Source: Butyrivibrio sp. YAB3001
GTDB lineage: Bacteria; Bacillota; Clostridia; Lachnospirales; Lachnospiraceae
DNA: 64,000 nt
Assembly: GCF_900112195.1 (NCBI RefSeq)
Contig: NZ_FOKR01000012.1
Span: 1-64,000 of the forward strand
Direction of reading: 5' to 3'
Shown here in pieces: positions 32,560 through 41,367 of this stretch; position 1 is the first letter of the stretch, and each line of letters begins with the position of its first letter. Both the position numbers and the translations under genes were made by a program. The notes beneath the pieces were generated by a model. It was not told the origin of the DNA and searched no databases. It saw only the letters and a program-made list of their open reading frames with translations.

Positions 32560-32610
32560 GATTTTTTTCCTTTATTCAATATAGTATTTGTATTATAAGT
32601 ATATCATAAG

Positions 32611-32641
32611 TATTGACATAAATGTCAATACAGTATATAAA
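32611..32641 (+). promoter_or_regulatory. Divergent promoter with palindromic operator
   Basis: tattgacat (32611-32619) and atgtcaata (32622-32630) form a perfect 9-bp dyad. The plus-strand -35 TTGACA (32613-32618) lies inside it, followed after 17 bases by TATAAA (32636-32641). The symmetry also gives a TTGACA on the minus strand toward the XRE gene. A repressor on this dyad would block both directions. Confidence 0.75.
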
Positions 32642-32687
32642 ATATACAATAAGTATATAAAAGCGGAAAGATGGAGGAATTTATCGA

Positions 32688-32819
32688 ATGAGAGAGAATA
32701 TCCGAGTGAATGATAATCTATGTATTACTGATCAATATGATAATAACATTGATTTTAGTACTGCTGAGAAGCTATACGACTATCTTGCCAGTTGCATGGT
32801 GGAAGTAGAGAATGATTGA
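32688..32819 (+). CDS. Small protein of 43 residues, unknown
   Basis: The ATG at 32688 follows ggagg (32673-32677) by 10 bases and lies about 45 bases after the consensus promoter. The product starts MRENIRVNDNLCITDQYDN and ends with an acidic helix-like part (FSTAEKLYDYLASCMVEVEN). I recognise no family. It is the first gene after the operator and is followed closely by the toxin-like gene, so it is probably co-transcribed with the pair. Confidence 0.6.
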   Translation: MRENIRVNDNLCITDQYDNNIDFSTAEKLYDYLASCMVEVEND

Positions 32820-32863
32820 CGAAAAACAGTTATTATGTTATATATAACATAAAGAAAGGAATA

Positions 32864-33232
32864 ATGGTGTCTAATTTTACAGTTGATTTTTACAGAGAGA
32901 TAGATGGTAAAAAGCCTGTTGGAGTTTTTATTAGAAGCCTAGATATTAAGATGAAAGCAAAGGTGGTTGCTAATCTGCATCTGCTTGAAGAATATGGAAA
33001 CTTGGCAAGAGAACCTATTTCTAAAGAACTTGAGGATGGTATTTTTGAACTTAGGACAATAGAGGGAAATGATTTGGTTAGAATACTATATTTCTTCGAT
33101 AAGGATAAGATTATTATAGCGACAAATGGTTTCATTAAAAAGCAACAGAAAACTCCCAAAAATGAGATAGCTTTAGCTAAAAAGAGAAGGACTGATTACC
33201 ATAGAAGGAAGGAGGCTGGCGTATATGAGTGA
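32864..33232 (+). CDS. HigB/RelE-like toxin (phage Gp49-like family)
   Basis: The product is 122 residues. DGIFELRTIEGNDLVRILYFF and IIIATNGFIKKQQKTPKNEI are the hallmark segments of the HigB/Gp49-like family, mRNA interferases that cleave message on the ribosome. The basic C-terminus (AKKRRTDYHRRKEA) fits RNA binding. The ATG at 32864 follows aaagga closely; the next codon, GTG, is an alternative start. It overlaps the antitoxin gene by 8 bases in the toxin-first order usual for higBA. Confidence 0.85.
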   Translation: MVSNFTVDFYREIDGKKPVGVFIRSLDIKMKAKVVANLHLLEEYGNLAREPISKELEDGIFELRTIEGNDLVRILYFFDKDKIIIATNGFIKKQQKTPKNEIALAKKRRTDYHRRKEAGVYE

Positions 33233-33515
33233 TTTACAAGAACTTACTGATGAATTGATGCAAGATCCAGAGTTTAAAAAAGAATATGAAGCTTTGCAGC
33301 CTGAAATGGATATAACAAGGGCTATATTAGATGCAAGAATAAGAGCTGGAATGACGCAGATAGAACTTGCTGAGAAGAGCGGAATTAGTCAGGCTGATAT
33401 TTCTCGCCTTGAGAAAGGAACAAGAAATCCTAGTATAGCGCTGCTTAAACGTCTTGCTGAGGCAATGGACAGCACATTAAAGATAGAGTTCATCCCCAAA
33501 GGTTTACAGAGATAA
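33225..33515 (+). CDS. HigA-like antitoxin (XRE family)
   Basis: The product is 96 residues. It has a short acidic N-terminal segment, then a helix-turn-helix (ARIRAGMTQIELAEKSGIS, QADISRLEKGTRNPSIALLK). It should bind and neutralise the toxin encoded upstream and repress the operon. The 8-base overlap with the toxin frame supports coupled translation. A terminator follows. Confidence 0.88.
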   Translation: MSDLQELTDELMQDPEFKKEYEALQPEMDITRAILDARIRAGMTQIELAEKSGISQADISRLEKGTRNPSIALLKRLAEAMDSTLKIEFIPKGLQR

Positions 33516-33575
33516 AAAGTTCTTTTGTTGTTATAGGAGATATTGCAATTGTGCATCAAGGTGATGCGTAATTAT

Positions 33576-33611
33576 AAAGAGGTTTTCTCATATTCGAGAA
33601 AGCCTCTTTTT
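33576..33611 (+). terminator. Rho-independent terminator after higA
   Basis: aaagagg (33576-33582) pairs with cctcttt (33603-33609), with an inner ttctc/gagaa stem after a 2-base internal loop. It is followed by tt. Confidence 0.85.
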
Positions 33612-33722
33612 GCGCGCATACAGTTTTCGTCACGGGAATTGCAAAGCACGACAAAAACGAAAAATACATTTTACCGGTGCTAAGATGTGTACATTGAAAT
33701 TCTATGACCACCATTTTTTTTA

Positions 33723-35303
33723 TCACTTTGCCTGCAACCGTATGCTTTCTTTTTTATAATATTGTGCGAGTGCTGTGTTTATCCATTCATCTTCACTTGG
33801 GTAGACATCTTCGTGGAATAGAAGCTCGGGCTTGTTTGAGTATTCTTTTAGCGCTACATCAGTTTGTGTTTCATCGTTTAAAATCTCTAAGCGTTCTAAA
33901 TTCTCTGCTTTAAAGGACTTTGCACTTCCGGTTGCCAAATCATATATGGCAGAAGATGCAGAGTAGTAATGAGGTGTGGCAATAATAAAGAAGGTTGCGC
34001 CTGCAATAAGTAAAATAAGAAGAACTATAACGGAACAAGAGGAAACGCCTGATAAAGCATCATGTATATCATCTTTTTTGCCTGAACGCTCTGAAATGAA
34101 CTGCCTGAGCCAGATGGTGAGGTACAAAATGGTCAAAACGCTGAAAACAACAAACTGTGCCCAAATTATGCTGTAAAGTCTTTCTGCATCAAAATTTCCT
34201 GTGGCATAGAGAGGCGGTGTCATGTTGGCTGATATGATTCCGTAAGCAAATACAGTAAAAAGAATCGGATGTTTGAAACGAAGCTTGATGGAAGGCGCCA
34301 TTTGCCAGAATACTATCATAAGAAGCAAAAACAGCAATATCACATCCCATCTGAGTAAATCTGCAATGCATACTGTAAGTGTGCTCTTCAAAGAAAGAAA
34401 AATCGCGGTGACAGCGCCAATACCATTACTTTGCGAGCCTCTAATTTTATTTCCCGGAGCGATAGCTGAAAGGATAAAGCCGATTATGTTAAGAACTGAG
34501 GGAAGGATAACCCATTTTATATGAGATAGGGCATTGGGGGCGTCTGTTTCTTTTTTTACCTTGTAATATGATTGATCTGAAATACTGATAAAACCAAATC
34601 TTTCTAAAACTGCGATTCCGATAAAAACAAAGGACATTATGGCAAGTGTAAGAGCTGTCATGTAGTTGCAGCCGCCAAGGAGAAAACCGAGTATGCAGGC
34701 GGAAATGAATCTTCTTTTTCTTTTATCATCACAGAATATGAGGTTTATCAGGATTCCTGTGTAAAGGAGCCCCAGTCCAAACATAAACATGTAGTTTATA
34801 GCTCCGCTGTACCAGTAAAATGCCTCAACTCTTGCGGTTCTTCGCATGCACTGAACAATAGCAATAAGTGTGACTGATGATGCAACGCGTGAATATTTTT
34901 TGTTGAGCTTTAGCATCAATACAAACACTGCCTTATAAAAATAGAATGCTCCAATAGTCAGCATGGCAAGAATTATAAAAGGTGTAAAAGCGCTAAAACT
35001 TTCCTTATATATACTTGGGCTTATAACCGTCATGAATGAAGAAAAAAAGTATCCAATCCAGTTAAAATACAGATATATCGTCTTTTCAAAAGCAGAAACC
35101 AAAGTGGAAATAAGGTTTCCAGTTTCAACGAAAGTTTCATGTGGCTGCAGCGCCATGGAAAAGTCATCTGCAGAAGGCCAGTTATATATCCCGATTATCA
35201 GCATCGGAACAAGTGACAGCGCATATATTATTATCAGAAATCTTGTAATATGACTGATCTTTATATGAAAGTTTGAAATGTGTTTATTTAGTGCTTCTAT
35301 CAT
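33723..35303 (-). CDS. Polytopic membrane protein, DUF6056-like
   Basis: The product is 526 residues with about ten predicted membrane helices. The layout recalls GT-C-like integral membrane proteins. An early loop has NWPSADDFSMALQPHETF, with an aspartate pair just after the first helix, as in lipid-linked-sugar glycosyltransferases of this fold. A central EAFYWYSGAINYMFMFGLGL segment and a non-membrane C-terminal tail follow. The ATG at 35303 is chosen because aaagga lies 8 bases before it on the minus strand; the frame is open to 35345. It is monocistronic and may act in surface glycan synthesis. Confidence 0.75.
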   Translation of the reverse strand: MIEALNKHISNFHIKISHITRFLIIIYALSLVPMLIIGIYNWPSADDFSMALQPHETFVETGNLISTLVSAFEKTIYLYFNWIGYFFSSFMTVISPSIYKESFSAFTPFIILAMLTIGAFYFYKAVFVLMLKLNKKYSRVASSVTLIAIVQCMRRTARVEAFYWYSGAINYMFMFGLGLLYTGILINLIFCDDKRKRRFISACILGFLLGGCNYMTALTLAIMSFVFIGIAVLERFGFISISDQSYYKVKKETDAPNALSHIKWVILPSVLNIIGFILSAIAPGNKIRGSQSNGIGAVTAIFLSLKSTLTVCIADLLRWDVILLFLLLMIVFWQMAPSIKLRFKHPILFTVFAYGIISANMTPPLYATGNFDAERLYSIIWAQFVVFSVLTILYLTIWLRQFISERSGKKDDIHDALSGVSSCSVIVLLILLIAGATFFIIATPHYYSASSAIYDLATGSAKSFKAENLERLEILNDETQTDVALKEYSNKPELLFHEDVYPSEDEWINTALAQYYKKESIRLQAK

Positions 35304-35471
35304 AAAAAAATTCCTTTCGTTACTGCCCATATGCTTGTAGCTCACTCAGGTAATAAAATAGCGCATGTCTATCTTAATAGTAATTCCCATTCGAATATGT
35401 TAATGACGAGCTTTTGCAGCAACAATGACATTTTATTATTAATATTGTAATGGTGCAATCTATCACGATTG

Positions 35472-35498
35472 TTAGCACTCAAACTAAATGAGTGCTAA
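35472..35498 (+). promoter_or_regulatory. CIRCE operator upstream of htpG
   Basis: TTAGCACTC (35472-35480), nine bases, then GAGTGCTAA (35490-35498) is a perfect CIRCE element, the binding site of the heat-shock repressor HrcA. Directly downstream is ttgact (35506-35511) with taaact 17 bases later, a possible promoter about 65 bases before the start codon. htpG is therefore predicted to be HrcA-controlled here. Confidence 0.95.
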
Positions 35499-35598
35499 TT
35501 TTTTATTGACTTTTGGTCATAGTGGTCTTAAACTTATTTTTGTACGGTAGAAGACATATCTTTTTATCTATATTATCAATTACAAAGGAGTGAGAATT

Positions 35599-37749
35599 AT
35601 GGCTTCAAAGAAGGGTAATCTTTCAATTAACAGCGAGAACATGTTCCCTATAATCAAGAAATGGTTATATTCGGATCATGATATTTTTTACAGAGAAGTA
35701 ATTTCTAATGCTTGCGATGCTATCACCAAGATCCGCAAGATGGATATGATGGGTGAGTACACACTTCCGGAAGGCTTCAAGCCTCGTGTTGATGTTGTCC
35801 TCAACGATAAAGAGAAGACTATCAAGATAACAGATAATGGTATAGGAATGACAGCCGAAGAGGTTGAGGAATATATCAACCAGGTAGCTTTTTCAGGCGC
35901 TACAGACTTCCTTAACAAGTATAAAGATAAAGCTAACGCAGACCAGATCATCGGCCATTTCGGACTTGGTTTTTATTCAACATTCATGGTATCTGACTAT
36001 GTAGATATCGATACACTTTCATATAAATCAGATGTTCCTTCTGTTCACTGGACATGCGACGGCGGTTCAGACTTTGAGATGGAAGATGGCAACAAGAAAG
36101 AAGTTGGTACAACAATCACACTTCATCTTTCAGAAGACTGCCTTGAGTTCTGCAACGAGTACAAGGCAAGAGAAGTAATCGAGAAGTACTGCTCATTCAT
36201 GCCTTATGAAATCTATCTTTCAAGAGAGAACGAGGATGGCACTGAGACCATTAAGGAATCTGAGAAGCGCGATGATGATATCGTTCTTGAGGTAATAGAG
36301 CCTGAGAAGAAAGAAGAGAAGAAGGCTGAAGGCGAAGCTGAAGATACAGAGGAGAAGAAGGAAGAGGAAAAGAAGCTTAAGATCAAGAGACGTCCTCAGC
36401 TTCTCAATGATACACATCCTCTTTGGGCTAAGACACCTAAGGATTGCACAGATGAGGAGTATAAGGAATTCTATAGAAAAGTATTCCGTGATTACAAGGA
36501 ACCTCTTTTCTGGATTCACCTTAACATGGACTATCCTTTCAACTTAAAGGGTATCCTTTACTTCCCTAAGATCAATATGGAATTTGAATCAATCGAGGGA
36601 ACAATCAAACTTTACAACAACCAGGTATTCATTGCTGATAATATCAAGGAAGTTATTCCTGAATACTTGATGCTTCTTAAGGGCGTAATTGACTGTCCTG
36701 ACCTTCCTTTGAACGTATCAAGAAGCGCTCTTCAGAATGATGGATTTGTTAAGAAGATTTCTGAGTACATTTCCAAGAAGGTTGCTGAGAAGCTTGCAGG
36801 TCTTTGCAAGACTGATAAAGAGAACTATGACAAGTACTGGGATGACATCAGCCCATTTATTAAATATGGTTGCCTTCGCGATGACAAGTTCTGCGAGAAG
36901 ATGACAGACTATATTCTTTTCAAGAACCTTGATGGCAAGTATCTCACAACACCTGAAGCACTTCAGATCAATAAAGAGGCTGAAGAGGCAGCAGCTAGTG
37001 CAGAAGCTACAGATGAGAACGGAAATAAGGTTGAGGCAGATATTGTTGATGAAAACGGCAATCCTGTTAAATCTGATGCTGAGAATAAAGAAGCAGATAA
37101 GGATGATAAGAAGAAGGACGAGGAGAAGGAAAAAGAGCCTCGCACTATCTACTATGTAACAGATGAGCAGCAGCAGAGCCAGTACATCAAGATGTTCAAG
37201 GATCAGAAGATGGATGCGTTTATCATGAACCATAACATTGATGTTCCTTTCATGCAGCAGCTTGAATCCAAGAATGAGGGAATCCGCTTCCAGAGAATTG
37301 ATGCTGACCTTACAGACACATTTAAGGCTAAGACTTCCAAGAAGGACGCTAAGGAACTTGAGAAGAAGGAAAAAGAACTCTCAGAGAGAATCAAGAAGGC
37401 TTTGAACAACGACAAGCTTACTGTTAAGCTTGAAAAGCTTAAAGATAAGAACATGTCTTCAATGCTTACTGTTTCAGAAGAATCAAGACGTATGGCTGAA
37501 ATGATGAAGATGTATGCAATGAGCGGAATGGGCATGGGTGACTTTGGTAACGAAGGTCAGACACTTATCCTCAATGCAAATCATCCTCTTGTAGAGTATG
37601 TCATGGAACATGAAGACGATGATAACACCAAGATGATCTGCGAACAGCTTTATGACCTTGCACGTATCCAGAACGCACCACTTGAAGGTGAGGCAATGTC
37701 CAAGTTTGTTGCTAGAAGTAACGAGATTATGATGATTCTTACAAAGTAA
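35599..37749 (+). CDS. htpG: HtpG, Hsp90-family chaperone, with extra charged insertions
   Basis: The product is 716 residues, about 80-90 longer than usual bacterial HtpG. The N-domain (YREVISNACDAITKIRKM, ITDNGIGMTAEEVEEYI, IGHFGLGFYSTFMV) carries the GHKL ATP site. The middle domain has LWAKTPKDCTDEEYKEFYR, FNLKGILYFP and LPLNVSRSALQND with the catalytic arginine region. There are two Lys/Glu-rich inserts: one between N and middle domains (about 235-265), like the charged linker of eukaryotic Hsp90, and one before the C-domain (about 460-514). The start at 35599 is chosen by aaggag just upstream. A CIRCE operator precedes the gene. Confidence 0.95.
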   Translation: MASKKGNLSINSENMFPIIKKWLYSDHDIFYREVISNACDAITKIRKMDMMGEYTLPEGFKPRVDVVLNDKEKTIKITDNGIGMTAEEVEEYINQVAFSGATDFLNKYKDKANADQIIGHFGLGFYSTFMVSDYVDIDTLSYKSDVPSVHWTCDGGSDFEMEDGNKKEVGTTITLHLSEDCLEFCNEYKAREVIEKYCSFMPYEIYLSRENEDGTETIKESEKRDDDIVLEVIEPEKKEEKKAEGEAEDTEEKKEEEKKLKIKRRPQLLNDTHPLWAKTPKDCTDEEYKEFYRKVFRDYKEPLFWIHLNMDYPFNLKGILYFPKINMEFESIEGTIKLYNNQVFIADNIKEVIPEYLMLLKGVIDCPDLPLNVSRSALQNDGFVKKISEYISKKVAEKLAGLCKTDKENYDKYWDDISPFIKYGCLRDDKFCEKMTDYILFKNLDGKYLTTPEALQINKEAEEAAASAEATDENGNKVEADIVDENGNPVKSDAENKEADKDDKKKDEEKEKEPRTIYYVTDEQQQSQYIKMFKDQKMDAFIMNHNIDVPFMQQLESKNEGIRFQRIDADLTDTFKAKTSKKDAKELEKKEKELSERIKKALNNDKLTVKLEKLKDKNMSSMLTVSEESRRMAEMMKMYAMSGMGMGDFGNEGQTLILNANHPLVEYVMEHEDDDNTKMICEQLYDLARIQNAPLEGEAMSKFVARSNEIMMILTK

Positions 37750-37800
37750 TTTTTTAAGAGAATGATAAGTGCTTATCTATAATTAGCCACACATGATATA

Positions 37801-37849
37801 AAAAAGAATCTTTTCTATGGTTAAAATGATCATAGGAAAGATTCTTTTT
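37801..37849. terminator. Bidirectional terminator between htpG and focA
   Basis: A 19-bp stem (37801-37819 with 37831-37849, one G-U) starts with aaaaa and ends with ttttt, so it has a T-run on both strands. It serves two convergent genes. Confidence 0.92.
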
Positions 37850-37921
37850 ATTTCATTTATGAATATGTACTCGACGCAAGATTGTCAAAAGCGACATTCT
37901 TAATTGCAGGTAGTGTATTCC

Positions 37922-38707
37922 TTAGTTTTTTTTCAAATAAATTGCATAGTACATTGCTCCGACGCAAATTCCGCCGCCGATTATGTTTCCGATTGTTACA
38001 GGAATCAGGTTTGTAACAAAGAATCCAAATAAAGATAAGCCATCGGCAGGAATTCCGTACAATGCGCTTGCGAGCATACCGGCAGGAATGAAGTACATGT
38101 TTGCTACGCAGTGCTCAAATCCGCAGATGATGAAGAGCATTACAGGAAGCCAAAGGGCAAATACTTTTCCGGCGAGCTCGTCAGCTGCAAAAGAGCACCA
38201 TACAGCCATGCAGACAAGTACGTTGCAAAGGATTCCGCGAAGGAGTCCGTCGCTGAAAGAAATATTGGCTTTAGTAACGGCTGTTGATACCACTGACTGA
38301 GCAAGCTCATTGTTTGAAAATGAATAGATGTGGCTGTAGCTTGCAAGAAGGGCGATGAGAAATCCGCCAATCATATTTCCGAAATAAACGATAACCCAGT
38401 TCCTTAACATTCCGGATATTTTGGCCTTTCCGGATAAAACAGGAATGGTAATAAGGCAGTTTCCTGTAAATAGTTCAGCGCCGCCTACAAGTACCATAAA
38501 TAATCCGATAGGAAAAACAACACTGCTTATCATTCTGGCTGAGGAAGGATCTGCTGCGCAGCAGCTTGCGATCTGACTTCCAAGACCTCCAAGGGCTATG
38601 AAGGCTCCGGCAAGAATGCCAAGAAGTAATGTTTTGCCAAAAGGCATTTCAGTTTTTGATGTTCCGACAGTTTCATATTTTGCAGCAATTTCTGCAGGTG
38701 ATTTCAT
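37922..38707 (-). CDS. Formate/nitrite transporter (FocA/NirC family)
   Basis: The product is 261 residues with six membrane helices. GGAELFTGNCLI is the family signature around the substrate pore (Omega loop), and ICGFEHCVANMYFIPAG contains the pore histidine. In a fermenting anaerobe it probably exports formate. It stands alone on the minus strand between htpG and an export operon. Confidence 0.9.
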   Translation of the reverse strand: MKSPAEIAAKYETVGTSKTEMPFGKTLLLGILAGAFIALGGLGSQIASCCAADPSSARMISSVVFPIGLFMVLVGGAELFTGNCLITIPVLSGKAKISGMLRNWVIVYFGNMIGGFLIALLASYSHIYSFSNNELAQSVVSTAVTKANISFSDGLLRGILCNVLVCMAVWCSFAADELAGKVFALWLPVMLFIICGFEHCVANMYFIPAGMLASALYGIPADGLSLFGFFVTNLIPVTIGNIIGGGICVGAMYYAIYLKKN

Positions 38708-38895
38708 AAAAAATTCTCCTTGTTGAATAATTATTACGTTTCGAAAAATGCAACTAATAAATTTTATAAAAAATTTATTATATTATCAAGTTTATACTAT
38801 TATATTTTATAAGAATAGCGTAATATATAGGAAGTTATGCAAAAACATGGTTCTTGTTGTTCTTTGATTATTTATTCATTTTTATTGGTGACGGT

Positions 38896-39591
38896 ATGAA
38901 AAAACTAGTTGAGATCAAGGATGTATCTAAGATATACAATCCGGGAGAAAATGAAGTAAGGGCTCTGAATCACGTGAGCCTGATCATCGGAGAGGGAGAG
39001 TTCGTTGCAATCATTGGTCAGTCAGGCTCGGGAAAGTCGACACTGATGAATATGCTTGGGTGTCTTGATACGCCCACAAGTGGAAAGTATTATCTCCATG
39101 GACAGGATGTGTCGCATATGACAGATGATGAGCAATCAGATGTCCGTAATAGAGAAATCGGATTTATCTTTCAGGGATTTAATCTTATCCCATCACTCAC
39201 AGCTCTTGAAAATGTAGAATTACCTCTTATATATAGAGGCGTTGGAAAAAAGGAAAGAGAGAAACTTGCAAAGGCTGCTCTTGATAACGTGGGACTTAAG
39301 AACAGAATGACCCACAGGCCAAATGAAATGTCAGGCGGTCAGCAGCAGAGGGTTGCCATAGCAAGAGCTATTGCGCAGGCGCCTCCGATTCTTTTGGCGG
39401 ATGAGCCTACAGGTAACCTGGATTCCGGTTCAAGTAAGGAAATAATAAATATTATTAAGAGGCTTTATCAGGAAGGAAGAACGGTCATTATCATTACGCA
39501 TGACCCCGGAATAGCTAAGCAGGCGAAGAGGATAATAACAATTTCTGACGGAAAGATTGTCAGCGATGAAATAAATCCGGATTATGAGTGA
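38896..39591 (+). CDS. ABC transporter ATP-binding protein (MacB/LolD-like)
   Basis: The product is 231 residues. It has Walker A (GQSGSGKST), Q-loop (FQGFNL), signature (MSGGQQQR) and Walker B plus glutamate (ILLADEPTG). The sequence is of the MacB/LolD/FtsE type, which powers mechanotransmission without carrying substrate through the membrane. The ATG at 38896 is chosen by alignment. The frame is open to 38854. It is the first gene of a four-gene export unit with the next three genes. Confidence 0.93.
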   Translation: MKKLVEIKDVSKIYNPGENEVRALNHVSLIIGEGEFVAIIGQSGSGKSTLMNMLGCLDTPTSGKYYLHGQDVSHMTDDEQSDVRNREIGFIFQGFNLIPSLTALENVELPLIYRGVGKKEREKLAKAALDNVGLKNRMTHRPNEMSGGQQQRVAIARAIAQAPPILLADEPTGNLDSGSSKEIINIIKRLYQEGRTVIIITHDPGIAKQAKRIITISDGKIVSDEINPDYE

Positions 39592-39618
39592 CAAATGCAT
39601 ATGTTCTTGAAAGAAATT

Positions 39619-39661
39619 ACAGAAACACGCATTTACTGAGGGGTTCGTGCAACAGTGAATG
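39619..39661. repeat. Intergenic repeat with conserved hairpin
   Basis: acagaaacacgcatttactg, then catttactg (39630-39638) pairing with cagtgaatg (39653-39661) with one G-U, loop aggggttcgtgcaa. It lies between the ATPase and the membrane-fusion protein genes. The copy at 60827 has the same hairpin, and the copy at 15249 the same first 16 bases. Confidence 0.6.
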
Positions 39662-39734
39662 AACAAGCAAATAGGGCATCGTCGTAGTCGACTTCAAATT
39701 GTCTATTTGCATGCATTACAGGATGGAGGAGTAT

Positions 39735-41351
39735 ATGGCACAGGATAATGAAAAGAAGATAATTGCAGATGAGTCTAAGACCGAAGTTGCAGTAAAAGAA
39801 ACTGAGAAAAACACTGCTGTCGATACAGTGAATAATTTGGGCAGTCAGCAGGTGTATGAAGACTATGAAGAAAATGAGATAGCTGCAAAGCCCAAGAAGA
39901 GATTTAAGAAGAGATATCTTTTAATCGCAGCAGCGCTACTTGGTGTAGGAGTCTTTGGTGTGACTAGAATGAATGCATCAAAGAATACAGCTGTTTATGT
40001 GAGCACACAGCCTGCAACTCTTGGAAGTATTGAAAACATCTTATCTGTTTCAGGTACAGTTCAGAGCGCAGAGACAAAATCGTATTTCGCAGACGTTACA
40101 GCGCCTATAAAGGAAGTCAACGTCAAGGTAGGAGATAAAGTTTCTGCGGGAGACATTCTTTGCACATATGATAATGATGTACTTGAGCTGAACAAACAGA
40201 CTGCGGAGCTTGCAATTACGCAGGCAAAGGGTTCTTACAGCAGTATGTATTCACCAACCGCTGCTGCAGACAGAAAGTATGCGGAAGGAATGAATGCCCA
40301 GCAGATAAATGACAGGCTGGATGCTATAACAACTCAGATTGATACTATCAATAATCAGATCACAGAAAAGACAGGCAGAATCAACCAGACACTTACTGAT
40401 CTTCAGAAAACTCAGGCAGACATAAATCAGAATGGTATTTCTGACAATTATGAAGCTTATTTTGATAATGGAAGTAACAGCTATATATATAGAAATGAGA
40501 ATGGGGAAAAGAAAGATGGTGATTATTCAGAACCATCAGAGTCTAACAGACAGATGTCTCTTGCGCTGCAGCAGTCGATAATGGATGTTCAGTACGCACT
40601 TCAGTATGATCAGGAGATTCTTGCATGGAAGAATCAGATAACTGCGCTTCAGGAGGAACAGCAGCATTTACAGTCAGCAAAGGCATCGCTAATTAACCCT
40701 GGACAGGCAACTCAGGCCAAGGCACAGCTTGAATCCACAACTCTTACTCAGGAAGATACAATTTCCAAGCTGGAGGCTGCAAAAGAGGGAATTAAGGCAG
40801 ATTTCAACGGAGTAGTTACAGCAGTTCAGGTGGTTGAGGGCGCAACAGCTCAGATGGGAACACAGCTTGTGACCATAGCAAATATCGACGACGTAGAAGT
40901 TACTGTTCAGATCTCAAAAAGTGATCTTTCCAAGATCTCTTTGGGACAGAAGGTAGACATTACCATAAATAATAAGCCTTATGTCGGAGAAATTTCCAAG
41001 ATTTCAGGTACAGCAACCAAGAATAATAATGGTGTTGCAGTAGTGGAAACTACTATCAAGGTTACTAACCCTGATTCTGAAATTATTCTCGGCGTTGAAG
41101 CAAATAATAAGATACATGCCCAGAAGGCTGACAATACATTGGTTCTTCCATATGAATATGTTCAGACAGATTCTGCAGGAGACTATGTATATGTTGTGGA
41201 AAACGGTCTTGTTGCCCGCAAAAATGTTAGCATTGGAATTGCATCAAGTACTGATGCGCAGATAGTTGATGGTCTTTCAGAAGGTGAACAGATAATAACT
41301 TCCGGGTATGACACTCTTTTTGAGGGAATGCCTGTGTTGGTAACAGAGTGA
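39735..41351 (+). CDS. Membrane-fusion/periplasmic adaptor-like protein (MacA/HlyD family)
   Basis: The product is 538 residues. It has an acidic, disordered N-terminus, one membrane helix (YLLIAAALLGVGVFGVTRM, about residues 60-78), then a barrel-sandwich half-motif (PIKEVNVKVGDKVSAGDILC) and a long coiled coil (LDAITTQIDTINNQITEKTG). The second half-motif is GVVTAVQVVEGATAQMGTQL, followed by beta-barrel domains. It links the ATPase and permeases to extracellular partners. The ATG at 39735 follows ggagg. Such adaptors are common in Firmicutes MacAB-like exporters of peptides or antibiotics. Confidence 0.9.
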   Translation: MAQDNEKKIIADESKTEVAVKETEKNTAVDTVNNLGSQQVYEDYEENEIAAKPKKRFKKRYLLIAAALLGVGVFGVTRMNASKNTAVYVSTQPATLGSIENILSVSGTVQSAETKSYFADVTAPIKEVNVKVGDKVSAGDILCTYDNDVLELNKQTAELAITQAKGSYSSMYSPTAAADRKYAEGMNAQQINDRLDAITTQIDTINNQITEKTGRINQTLTDLQKTQADINQNGISDNYEAYFDNGSNSYIYRNENGEKKDGDYSEPSESNRQMSLALQQSIMDVQYALQYDQEILAWKNQITALQEEQQHLQSAKASLINPGQATQAKAQLESTTLTQEDTISKLEAAKEGIKADFNGVVTAVQVVEGATAQMGTQLVTIANIDDVEVTVQISKSDLSKISLGQKVDITINNKPYVGEISKISGTATKNNNGVAVVETTIKVTNPDSEIILGVEANNKIHAQKADNTLVLPYEYVQTDSAGDYVYVVENGLVARKNVSIGIASSTDAQIVDGLSEGEQIITSGYDTLFEGMPVLVTE

Positions 41352-41367
41352 TTGATAAATTGACGAT

